From positions 13,256 through 77,255 of the forward strand of contig NZ_JAGLBG010000004.1 of assembly GCF_018260405.1 (NCBI RefSeq): 64,000 bases of DNA, written 5' to 3'. Below are positions 57,059 to 64,000 of this stretch, one piece after another. Position numbers and translations under genes: made by a program. The number at the start of each line of letters is the position of its first letter. The first letter of the stretch is position 1. The DNA comes from Deinococcus sp. GTDB lineage: Bacteria > Deinococcota > Deinococci > Deinococcales > Deinococcaceae. The notes under the pieces were generated by a model. The model was not told the origin of the DNA, did no database searches, and saw only the letters and a program-made list of their open reading frames with translations.

Positions 57059-58291
57059 ATGTCTGAACCGTTACTCACGCTGGAAATCGAAAAACTGGTC
57101 GCCGGGGGGCTGGGTCTGGCCCGTGACGACTCCGGCGTGGTGCTGGTGCGCGGCGCTCTGCCCGGCGAGCGCGTAACCGCCGAGGTGCGTCCTGGCAAGG
57201 GCGTGCGCCAGGGCCGCGTGACCGAACTCCTGCGCCGCAGTCCCGACCGGGTAGATGCCCCCGACTTGCCCACCGCCGACCTCGCCCATGCCAGTTACGC
57301 CGCGCAGCTGGAATACAAGCGCGGCTTCGTGCAAGAAGCCCTCCAGCGCATCGCCAAGATCCAGCACGAGGTCGAGCCGACCGTGGCCAGCCCGCAGGAA
57401 TGGAACTACCGCAATACCGCGCAGTACCTGATTACGCCGCAGGGCTTTGCCTACCGCGAGCGCCGGGGCAGCGGGCCACTAGTGTTCGAGAAAGACCCGC
57501 TGGTGATGCCCCAGATTCAGGCAATTCTGGACAAACTGGACCCCGCGCAACTGGACCCCGCGACCGAGGTCGCTTTCCGGGCCAGCACCCTCACGGACGA
57601 AGTCGTGGCGGCCCTGATCGGCGCGGGCGAACCGAAAAAGTTCCTGCGGGCCAGTGATCACCTGATGGACGCGGGCGTGGCCGGGGTTTCGCTGGCCGAG
57701 CCTGCCGGAAAACGCTTTAGCGCGGGTGTGCGCCTGATCGCGGGCGAAAACGACATTCTGGAGCAGTTCGGCGACGTGCAGGTGCGGGTCAGCGCGGCGG
57801 GCTTCGCGCAGGTGAATCCGCCAGCGGCGGGGCTGGCCTACGCCCACGCAGCGCAGCTGGCGGGCAAGGGCGACCACGCCGCCGACCTCTACGGCGGTGC
57901 GGGCGCTATCGCGCGGCACCTCGCCCCCAATTTTCGGCGCGTGACTGTGCTGGACACCAGCGCCGAGGCCCTGGCCCGTGGGCGGCAGGACGTGGCGACG
58001 GCGGGCCTCAAGAATGTGGCCTACCGCCACGGCGACGCCGCCGAGTTCGCCGAGATGGGAGCCGACGTGATCGTGGTTGATCCACCCCGCGCCGGACTGG
58101 ACGACACCGCCCGCCAGCACATTCAGCACAGCACCGCCGACCGCCTGGTGTACATCTCGTGCGACCCGGCGACCTGGGCGCGGGACGTGGGCGAACTTGC
58201 CCGCTACGGCTGGAAGCTGGGCAGCGTAACCCCGCACGACTTTTACCCGCAGACCAGCCACATCGAAATCGTGAGCGTGCTGAACAGATAA
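57059..58291 (+). CDS. RNA (uracil-C5)-methyltransferase, TrmA/RlmC/RlmD family, no Fe-S cluster
   Basis: 410 aa. N-terminal TRAM domain (about 3-60), then a central domain and a Rossmann methyltransferase domain with [13 protein letters not shown] (SAM), VVDPPRAGL and the catalytic cysteine in [12 protein letters not shown]; a Glu near the end (IEIVSVL) is the usual base. The Fe-S cysteines that follow TRAM in RlmD (CxxxxxCxxC) are absent; the region reads [15 protein letters not shown] and the protein has only one Cys. Target RNA (23S U747/U1939 or tRNA U54) is not decidable. ATG 57059 follows TAGGCT by seven bases (leaderless). Confidence 0.88.
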   Translation: MSEPLLTLEIEKLVAGGLGLARDDSGVVLVRGALPGERVTAEVRPGKGVRQGRVTELLRRSPDRVDAPDLPTADLAHASYAAQLEYKRGFVQEALQRIAKIQHEVEPTVASPQEWNYRNTAQYLITPQGFAYRERRGSGPLVFEKDPLVMPQIQAILDKLDPAQLDPATEVAFRASTLTDEVVAALIGAGEPKKFLRASDHLMDAGVAGVSLAEPAGKRFSAGVRLIAGENDILEQFGDVQVRVSAAGFAQVNPPAAGLAYAHAAQLAGKGDHAADLYGGAGAIARHLAPNFRRVTVLDTSAEALARGRQDVATAGLKNVAYRHGDAAEFAEMGADVIVVDPPRAGLDDTARQHIQHSTADRLVYISCDPATWARDVGELARYGWKLGSVTPHDFYPQTSHIEIVSVLNR

Positions 58292-58293
58292 GA

Positions 58294-58374
58294 ACCTGCC
58301 GGGTAGAGGATACAGCGTGATTCGCAGGCGGCGGCCTTCCCGACTGCGGGCGGAAGGGGGCGGCAGTCCGTATT
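58294..58374. repeat. Intergenic repeat, family R2
   Basis: Contains ttcccgactgcgggcgga and ends ggcagtccgtattag, as in 15186-15256, with an altered left end. It occupies the whole gap between two convergent genes and runs into the stop codon of the HAD gene. Confidence 0.65.
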
Positions 58375-59188
58375 AGCCTCCCACCAGCAGTTGTTCCAGC
58401 ACCACGGCCACGCCGTCTTCTTCATTGGTGAGCGCGACTTCATCGGCAGCGGTGCGGGCTTCAGGGTCAGCGTTGCCCATTGCCACACCGTGCCCGGCCC
58501 AGGCAAGCATTTCGACATCGTTCGGGGCGTCGCCAAAAGCCATCACTTCACTCTTCGCGATCCCCAGGTGCGTACAGAGCCGGGCCACGCCGGACGCCTT
58601 GGTCACGCCCTGCGCCGCGACCTCTACAAATGGAGCGCCGCTGTGGGTCGCGTGAAAGCCGCTCAGCCCCAGCGAGTGAACCTGCGCCAGCAGTTCGGGC
58701 GGGCTGAGTTCGGGGTGGCGCAGAGCCAGCTTGAGACTGGGCCGGGCCACGACTTCTTCCAGCGTAAAGCCGCCCAGACTGCCGGGGTCGCGTTTATGGT
58801 CGGTGTACTGCGCCAGCTCGCTGTACCCGCGCTGCGCCACAAACACGGTGCCAGCGTCGCGTACACTGACGAACACGGTGCCGGGCACCCGCGCCGTTAT
58901 AGCCACGGCCAGTTTCCGCTGGGTGCCGGACTCCAGCAGGTTTTCAAATAGAATTTCGCCCGTACCGAGGTGAAGGCCCAGGGCACCGTTGCTGCACACC
59001 GCCCAGCCGGTCATTCCGGCTTGCCCCGCAATCAGGCGCAGGCCCTCTGGCTGCCGCGCCGTGACTGGCACCACCTCCAGGCCGCGTGCCCGCACCCCGT
59101 CCAGCGCCCGGCGGGTGCGGGGGCTGACGCTCAGGTCGCGGCGCAGCAGGGTTCCGTCGAGGTCAGTGGCGATCAGGCGAATAGGCAT
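58373..59188 (-). CDS. Cof-type HAD hydrolase
   Basis: 271 aa HAD-superfamily phosphatase, subfamily IIB. Motif I DLDGTLL (nucleophile Asp), motif II VTARQPEGL, motif III lysine in TKASGVARL and motif IV FGDAPNDVEML are all present, with a C2 cap domain between II and III. Members dephosphorylate sugar phosphates, flavin nucleotides or PLP; the substrate is unknown. ATG 59188 lies seven bases after TAGCCT (59201-59196), a leaderless start. Confidence 0.92.
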   Translation of the reverse strand: MPIRLIATDLDGTLLRRDLSVSPRTRRALDGVRARGLEVVPVTARQPEGLRLIAGQAGMTGWAVCSNGALGLHLGTGEILFENLLESGTQRKLAVAITARVPGTVFVSVRDAGTVFVAQRGYSELAQYTDHKRDPGSLGGFTLEEVVARPSLKLALRHPELSPPELLAQVHSLGLSGFHATHSGAPFVEVAAQGVTKASGVARLCTHLGIAKSEVMAFGDAPNDVEMLAWAGHGVAMGNADPEARTAADEVALTNEEDGVAVVLEQLLVGG

Positions 59189-59311
59189 GTTCTCCAGGCT
59201 AATACCAATTGCCAGAACTATGACCCTACCACAGGCAATTCTCCGAACAAGGAACCCAGCGAAAAAAACCGCCTTTATGAGGCACTTTTGACTCGGCGGC
59301 TGCTTATGCGA

Positions 59312-59360
59312 GCTTGGCGGTATAACACGCCTTCCGCTCTGCGAATTTATACCGCCAAGC
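59312..59360. repeat. 14-base perfect inverted repeat upstream of the MFS gene
   Basis: GCTTGGCGGTATAA and TTATACCGCCAAGC are separated by 21 bases, about 55 bases before the MFS gene's -10 box (TAAACT, 59415). It may be a small repeat or an operator; no T-run follows. Confidence 0.6.
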
Positions 59361-59426
59361 GGGCAAAATCTTTGCCGAACATGCAGACATCAGCCGCGTG
59401 ACAACCCGCGCAGGTAAACTCAGGAA

Positions 59427-60632
59427 ATGCTGTGGACCCGGCCCCTGACCATGCTACGCCTGCTGGCCCTGCTGCTGGCAAGCGAACTGGTCCGCACGGG
59501 GTTTTTCGTCTCGGCGCTGCCAGTGGCTGGCCCCGGGCTACACCTCAGTCCTGGTCTAATCGGGTTGATGGTCGGGGGGCATTACCTGATGGACGCGCTG
59601 GGCAAAGGGCCGATGGGGCTGGTCTCCGAGCGCTTCGGGCTGGGACGGGTGCTGCTGCTGGGCACGCTGCTGGGGCTGATGACGGTGGTCGGCGTGCGGC
59701 TTTTTCCGTCGCCTGTATTCGGGGTGCTGGCGTGCGCGGTGTGGGGACTGAGCTTCTCGGCGCTGTGGCCCGGCGTCATGAGCGTGTCACAGGCCCTGGC
59801 CGTCCCCGAGCGGCTTTCGCGGGCGCTGGCAGTCAGCAACCTGAGCGTGGCCCCGGCGATTCTGGCAGGCGTGCTGCTGGTCGGCCCACTGATGCAGGCC
59901 CGGCCCGGAGCAGCCTGGACGCTGCTGCTGGGTTCGCAGGGGCTGGCGCTGCTGCTGGCCCTGAGCCTATGGGGGTTGCGGCTGCCCGTGCTGGCGCAGA
60001 CCCCCGTGCTGGCGCAGAACCACCTGGTGGCGAACGTCTGGCGCGGCTGGCAGCGGGTCGCGGCGCTGCTGCCCGCCGCCTTTGCCCAGACCCTCGCGCC
60101 GGGGCTTCTCATTACGCTGATTTACCCGCTGCTGGCCCACCTGGGGCTGCACCTGAGCGACCTGGTCGGGCCGGGGCTGCTGGCCGCCGCCGCGTTTGCC
60201 CTGAGTCTGTGGCTGCTCGGGCGGCTGGCCGACCAGGCCCATCCACGCCGGGCGCTGACGCCAGGATTGCTGCTGCTGGCGCTGGTGTTCGGGCTGATGG
60301 CCCTCTCGGACCTGCCGCCGGGCGCCGCACCGGGCGCAGCAGGAGACGTGCGGCCCCGCCTCTGGGCACTGGCCCCGCTGCTGGGGCTGGGCTACGGAGC
60401 TTTTATTGCCGGGTGGAACGGGCTGGTGGGGCGCACCCTGCCCGAGGCACACCGGGCGGCGGCCTGGGGCACCGTTATGGCGGTCGAATCGCTAGGGTAC
60501 GCTGTGGGGCCGGTGCTAGGCGGAGCAGTCTGGCAACTGGCCGGGCAACCGGGCGTATTTGCGCTGGGGGCGGTGGTCTTTTTGCTCACGCAGGGGTATT
60601 ACATGCGGTCACAGCCAGCTGCCCTGTGGTAG
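59427..60632 (+). CDS. Major facilitator superfamily transporter
   Basis: 401 aa, about twelve hydrophobic helices rich in Leu/Ala/Gly. The loop between helices 2 and 3 carries DALGKGPMGLVSERFGLGR, a variant of the MFS G-x-L-x-D-R-x-G-R motif, and a similar loop (LGRLADQAHPRRAL) starts the second half. The substrate is unknown; drug-efflux type is possible. ATG 59427 follows TAAACT by six bases (leaderless). It stands between the HAD gene and the two-component genes without evident linkage. Confidence 0.88.
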   Translation: MLWTRPLTMLRLLALLLASELVRTGFFVSALPVAGPGLHLSPGLIGLMVGGHYLMDALGKGPMGLVSERFGLGRVLLLGTLLGLMTVVGVRLFPSPVFGVLACAVWGLSFSALWPGVMSVSQALAVPERLSRALAVSNLSVAPAILAGVLLVGPLMQARPGAAWTLLLGSQGLALLLALSLWGLRLPVLAQTPVLAQNHLVANVWRGWQRVAALLPAAFAQTLAPGLLITLIYPLLAHLGLHLSDLVGPGLLAAAAFALSLWLLGRLADQAHPRRALTPGLLLLALVFGLMALSDLPPGAAPGAAGDVRPRLWALAPLLGLGYGAFIAGWNGLVGRTLPEAHRAAAWGTVMAVESLGYAVGPVLGGAVWQLAGQPGVFALGAVVFLLTQGYYMRSQPAALW

Positions 60633-60744
60633 GCCGCTCACGGGGGATAGGGCCACGCTCCAGGCAACGTGAGCACAGACGCACAAGGGGCTTGTGAATC
60701 CCGAGCTGACATTTGCCTGACGCCTTCACTCAGAATGAAGGGTA

Positions 60745-61458
60745 ATGAGCCATGTGGTCGTAATTGAAGACGAGGGAACGGTCAGAGACGTGCTGCGCTT
60801 TCACCTGGAGCGGGCGGGTCTGCGCGTTTCGGCCTTCGAGACGACCCGTGACGCGGGCGAGGCCCTCAAGGACGCCGACGCGCTGGTGCTTGACTGGATG
60901 CTGCCCGGCGAAAGCGGCCTGAGCTTTTTGCGCTACCTGCGTTCAGACAGTGAACTGCGCCGCCTGCCGGTGCTGATGCTTACAGCCCGCGCCGCCGAGG
61001 CCGAGCGGGTCGAGGGCCTCGAAACAGGGGCCGATGATTACCTGACCAAGCCCTTTTCGGCAGCCGAACTGGTGGCGCGGGTGCGGGCGCTGCTGCGGCG
61101 TGCTCAGCCCGATACACCGCAGAACATGGCCAACGGGCCGCTGCTGATCAACGTGGGGTCTGCCGAGGCGACCATCAATACCAAGCAGCTTAACTTAACC
61201 CGGCGGGAATTCGACCTGCTGTCCTTTCTAACCCAGAACGCGGGCCGGGTCTATTCGCGTACCGAGCTGCTTGACCGCGTATGGGGCGCCGATTTCCTGG
61301 GCGGTGAACGCACCGTCGACCAGCACATCACGCAGTTGCGCTCCCACCTGGGCGACGACCCCAGCAAACCCAGCTTTCTGGAAACCGTGCGCGGCAAGGG
61401 CTACCGAATGCGGGTTTGGAACACCGAGCACAGGGAAGCGGAGACCCTCGCCACATGA
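60745..61458 (+). CDS. OmpR/PhoB-family response regulator
   Basis: 237 aa. Receiver domain (about 1-118) with the phospho-accepting Asp in ALVLDWMLPGESG, the switch Thr in MLTAR and Lys in YLTKPF, then an OmpR-type winged helix (about 135-230; LTRREFDLLSFL, GERTVDQHITQLRSHLGDD, VRGKGYRM). Followed by a coupled histidine kinase and then phoU, which suggests this is the PhoB regulator of phosphate response. No pst transporter genes are in view, so the name phoB is not assigned firmly. Confidence 0.9.
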   Translation: MSHVVVIEDEGTVRDVLRFHLERAGLRVSAFETTRDAGEALKDADALVLDWMLPGESGLSFLRYLRSDSELRRLPVLMLTARAAEAERVEGLETGADDYLTKPFSAAELVARVRALLRRAQPDTPQNMANGPLLINVGSAEATINTKQLNLTRREFDLLSFLTQNAGRVYSRTELLDRVWGADFLGGERTVDQHITQLRSHLGDDPSKPSFLETVRGKGYRMRVWNTEHREAETLAT

Positions 61459-62465
61459 CCACTTCCTCCACTTCATCCCTGGGCCTGCCTCTTCCGCCCG
61501 ACGATCCCAAAAGTGCCAGGGCCGTTGCCGACGACAGCTGGATGGACGCGCTGCCTCAGGCCGTCATCCTGACCGAGCAGGGCAAGGTCACGCGGCTGAA
61601 CGCCGCCGCCGTGCGCCTGTGGGGTGTGCCCCAGGAACGCGCCGCCGGACGCCCAGTGCTGGAAATCGTGCGCCGCCATACCTTAGAGACTCTGCTGGAG
61701 CGCGGCGGCGAACTGGAACTGGAAGTCACGGGCCGCACCCTGCGCTGCACCGCGACCCACACGGACCAGCACAGCGCCCTGATCGTGGAGGACGTGACCG
61801 AGCACCGCCGCCGCGAGGCCGAACTGCGCGAGGCCACTGCCGTGCTCTCGCACGAGTTCCGCACGCCCGTGGCTGCCCTGCGCGGCGTACTCGAGGCGCT
61901 GGAATACGACATGCCCCAGGACCTCGCGCAGAATTTCGTGCGCCAGGGCCTTCAGGAAACCGAGCGGCTGGCCCGACTGGTCGAGGACCTCGCCGTGGGG
62001 TTCCGGCCCACCCGCGCCCGCACGGTGCCGCTGGCCGAGACCTTTGCCCGCGCCGAGCGCCTGCTGGCAACCGAGCTAAGCGCCCGCCACAGCGCCGTAA
62101 CGTTCGGACAGGATTATCTGGTGCGGGCTGACCCCGACAAACTCCTTCAGGTGGTTCTGAACCTGATCGAGAACGCCCTGAAATATGGCCCCGCCGGACA
62201 GCCGATTCACGTACGAACCACTGTGCGCGGCACCTGGGTTGAGATCGCGGTGCTCGACCGTGGCCCAGCCATCTCGGACACCGAGAGCCTCTTTCAGGCC
62301 CATACGCGCGGCAAGGCGGCCACCGGCCAGGGCAGCGGCATGGGCCTGTATATCGTGCGCAGCATTGTCCACGGCTGGGGCGGGCAGACCTGGGTCGAGC
62401 GTGAGGGCGACCAGAACGCCTTCTGCTTCACGCTGCCCGGCGTGGCTGGCCTCAGCCAGGGCTAA
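61455..62465 (+). CDS. Soluble sensor histidine kinase, PhoR-like
   Basis: About 336 aa. The ATG overlaps the response-regulator stop (ATGA). A PAS domain (about 28-125) is followed by the H box AVLSHEFRTPVAALRG, N box NLIENALKYG and G2 box GSGMGLYIVRSIV. The G1 box is LDRGPAISD, a departure from DxGxG. No transmembrane segments are present, so sensing must be cytoplasmic or via partners such as PhoU. With the regulator and the following phoU it resembles the phoBR-phoU arrangement. Confidence 0.9.
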   Translation: MTTSSTSSLGLPLPPDDPKSARAVADDSWMDALPQAVILTEQGKVTRLNAAAVRLWGVPQERAAGRPVLEIVRRHTLETLLERGGELELEVTGRTLRCTATHTDQHSALIVEDVTEHRRREAELREATAVLSHEFRTPVAALRGVLEALEYDMPQDLAQNFVRQGLQETERLARLVEDLAVGFRPTRARTVPLAETFARAERLLATELSARHSAVTFGQDYLVRADPDKLLQVVLNLIENALKYGPAGQPIHVRTTVRGTWVEIAVLDRGPAISDTESLFQAHTRGKAATGQGSGMGLYIVRSIVHGWGGQTWVEREGDQNAFCFTLPGVAGLSQG

Positions 62466-62646
62466 TGAATGCCCGTACCACGCACGCTTTTTACTGCGCT
62501 TTTGCTCTGCCCGCCTCTTGCCGCTTCCTTGTCCCTCCGCCCCTTCCCTACCCCTGTACACGCGGCGCAGCTGGCCTACACTTCTGACTGCTGGCTGACA
62601 CCGAAGTCATGAACAGGTGGTACGTTCAGCCCCGAGGAGAAACCCC

Positions 62647-63300
62647 ATGCGCGAAGCCCTAGAATCTGATCTGAGATCCATCCTGAATGGTGCCCTGAAC
62701 ATGCTTGGTACCGTCGAGCGGATGTTTCCCGTTGCCGCCGATATTCTGCTTAATGCTAACGTCGAGCGCCTTGAGGAAATCCGCAGCATTGACCGCGAAG
62801 TAGACGCCCAGGAAGCGCAGATCGAGGCCGAGTGCCTGCGTCTGATCGCTCTGCACCAACCGGTGGCCCGCGACCTGCGGATGGTCGCCCTGGTGCTCAA
62901 GAGCCTGTCCGACATCGAGCGCATGGGCGATTACGCCGTGCACGTCGCTGAAGACGGCGCAGAACTCGCCGAGTCTCCGGCCCTCAAGAAGTACGTGAAC
63001 CTGTCGCGTATGCTTGAGCGCCTGACCGCAATGAGCCAGAACCTGCGCACCTCGCTGGCCGACCGCGACGTGGTTCGCGCCGAGAACACCATCGGCATGG
63101 ACGACGAGATCGACGAGCTGTACGAGCAGATTCAGCGCGAACTGGTTACCTACATGCTCGAAGACCCCCGCAACATCAGCAAAGCCCTTCTGCTGCTGCG
63201 CGTGGGCCGCAGCCTGGAGCGCGTCGGCGACCACATGGAAAACGTGGCCGAGCGCGTGCGCTACTGGGTTACCGGCGACCGCACCGCCATCAATCACTGA
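62647..63300 (+). CDS. phoU: Phosphate signalling protein PhoU
   Basis: 217 aa all-helical protein with two PhoU repeats. Each carries the metal-site pattern: IEAECLRLIALHQPVARDLRMV with SLSDIERMGDYAVHVAE in the first, and DPRNISKALLLLRVGRSLERVGDHMENVAERV in the second (ExxxD and ERxxD motifs, spaced as in the family). It links phosphate uptake to the PhoR kinase. GAGGAG lies before ATG 62647. A 181-base gap separates it from the kinase and may hold its own promoter (TACACT near 62577). Confidence 0.93.
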   Translation: MREALESDLRSILNGALNMLGTVERMFPVAADILLNANVERLEEIRSIDREVDAQEAQIEAECLRLIALHQPVARDLRMVALVLKSLSDIERMGDYAVHVAEDGAELAESPALKKYVNLSRMLERLTAMSQNLRTSLADRDVVRAENTIGMDDEIDELYEQIQRELVTYMLEDPRNISKALLLLRVGRSLERVGDHMENVAERVRYWVTGDRTAINH

Positions 63301-63324
63301 CCGGCAACCAGTAGACTTGACCCT

Positions 63325-63780
63325 ATGAGCCTTCTCGGAAAGCCCGCGCCCGACTTCACCCTGCCTGCCAGCACCGGACAGGACATAACCCTCAGCAGTT
63401 TCATGGGCAACAAGACCGTGGTGCTGGTGTTCTATCCGCTTGACTTCAGTCCGGTATGCAGTATGCAGCTGCCGGAATACAGCGGCCATCAGGACGATTT
63501 CACAGACGCCGGAGCAGTCGTGCTGGGCATCAACCGCGACAGCGTTCACGCGCATAAGGCGTGGGCCGCCGAATACGGCATCGAGGTGCCGCTGCTGGCC
63601 GACATGACCCTGAAGGTGGCCCGTGAGTACGGCGTCGCCATCGACGAGCGGGGTATCAGCGGACGCGCCGTCTTTGTGATCGATAAGGAAGGCACTGTGC
63701 GTTACGAGCACATCGAGGCGACCCCCGGCGACTACACCGTGCGCCCGAGTGAGGTTCTGAACCAAATCAAACAGCTCTGA
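63325..63780 (+). CDS. Peroxiredoxin, AhpC/TSA (BCP-like) family
   Basis: 151 aa thioredoxin-fold peroxidase. PAPDFTLPASTGQDITLSSF leads to the active-site block FYPLDFSPVCSMQLPEY, where Pro, Ser and the peroxidatic Cys (about residue 45) are in place. No second cysteine is visible, so it would be a one-Cys type needing an external reductant. It reduces peroxides in the cytoplasm. TAGACT seven bases before the ATG indicates a leaderless transcript separate from phoU, which ends 24 bases upstream. A terminator follows. Confidence 0.92.
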   Translation: MSLLGKPAPDFTLPASTGQDITLSSFMGNKTVVLVFYPLDFSPVCSMQLPEYSGHQDDFTDAGAVVLGINRDSVHAHKAWAAEYGIEVPLLADMTLKVAREYGVAIDERGISGRAVFVIDKEGTVRYEHIEATPGDYTVRPSEVLNQIKQL

Positions 63781-63801
63781 ACCGACGCTCTGTCCTGTTC
63801 T

Positions 63802-63834
63802 CCCCTACCCGCGCTGGCGTAGGGGTTGTTTTCT
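63802..63834 (+). terminator. Terminator of the peroxiredoxin gene
   Basis: CCCCTAC and GTAGGGG pair around an 8-10 base loop, followed by TTGTTTTC. It lies 21 bases after the stop codon. Confidence 0.85.
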
Positions 63835-63852
63835 GTATGTAGGTGAGACAAT

Positions 63853-63915
63853 AAAAAATCCGTCCTTCTCGGACGGTGATAGGTAAAGTGTAGCGTTGTA
63901 TACAGGGAAAGTCAA
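63853..63915 (-). promoter_or_regulatory. Minus-strand promoter running directly into a terminator hairpin
   Basis: Minus strand TTGACT (63915-63910) and TACACT (63892-63887) are exactly 17 bases apart. Only about 10 bases beyond the expected start, CCGTCC and GGACGG (63876-63860) form a hairpin followed by ATTTTTTATT. Any transcript would be about 30 bases. The parts are clear; the function is not. Confidence 0.5.
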
Positions 63916-63977
63916 CCTTATGCATTGAAACCCGGACGAAATTCTGCATACTCAGGTTTTTGGGTGCAGAATAAGAG

Positions 63978-64000
63978 ATGAACACTCTCCAGCACGCCAA
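63978..64000 (+). CDS. Possible start of a gene running off the right edge
   Basis: ATG 63978 begins an open frame (MNTLQHA) that continues to the window end. The upstream bases are AT-rich but no clear ribosome binding site or TANNNT box at the right distance is seen. Too short to identify. Confidence 0.25.

Noticed and set aside
59432..60697. Second plus-strand frame of 421 codons within the MFS gene
   Set aside because: The Arg/Ala/Gly-only composition is typical of a shifted frame; the MFS frame has helices and a leaderless start.

Overview
The window is a typical stretch of a high-GC Deinococcus chromosome. Support comes from the trehalose pair treZ-treY with glgX, the infA-rpmJ-rpsM-rpsK-rpsD-rpoA-rplQ operon, an Mrr-type nuclease beside dnaE, a very long RNase R, and a striking number of genes whose start codon lies 6-8 bases after a TANNNT box. 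That last arrangement is the leaderless pattern described for Deinococcus. Nothing here looks like a large prophage, plasmid or island; accessory content is limited to small intergenic repeats and one gene-poor stretch at 30.8-32.6 kb.

Layout. 0-6.6 kb, mostly minus strand: the start of dnaE, an Mrr-like nuclease, a small membrane protein, an aldose 1-epimerase overlapping rlmB, and a PAS/GGDEF/EAL protein with degenerate signature motifs. 7-11.5 kb, plus strand: a CtpA-type protease, a LysN-type aminotransferase, murI and rph. 11.5-14.3 kb, minus strand: a membrane-anchored DinB-like protein, a 5-FCL-like protein, a hexapeptide acyltransferase and a small unknown protein. 14.4-24.9 kb, plus strand: exonuclease III, RNase R with extra tails at both ends, a DUF1345 membrane protein, a pseudokinase/PASTA protein, a cysteine desulfurase and a VWA protein. 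25-28.6 kb: the translation/RNA polymerase alpha operon. 28.7-32.6 kb: an S41 protease, a lipoprotein and a poorly coding region. 32.6-36 kb, minus strand: tRNA-Asn, an AlgH-family protein and lon, the last with an HspR-type HAIR operator over its promoter. 36.5-44.7 kb, minus strand: treY, treZ, glgX and a GntR-family regulator. 45-48.1 kb: moaA and a divergent DUF485-actP acetate permease pair. 48.4-53.8 kb, minus strand: a class V aminotransferase, valS, a Nudix-like gene with lost catalytic residues, a T-box leader controlling both, and an unknown protein. 54-64 kb: speA, a small monooxygenase, a secreted protein, a TrmA/RlmD-type methyltransferase without iron-sulfur cysteines, a HAD phosphatase, an MFS transporter, a PhoB/PhoR-like pair with phoU, and a peroxiredoxin.

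The most informative non-gene signals are the T-box leader of valS (promoter, stem I, antiterminator and terminator all visible), the HAIR operator on lon, nested terminal-inverted-repeat elements at 3.7-4.0 kb with a second inner copy at 48.2 kb, and at least two further families of short palindromic repeats. Promoters, hairpins and repeats were found by eye. Protein families were recognised from motifs and general similarity, without a database search.
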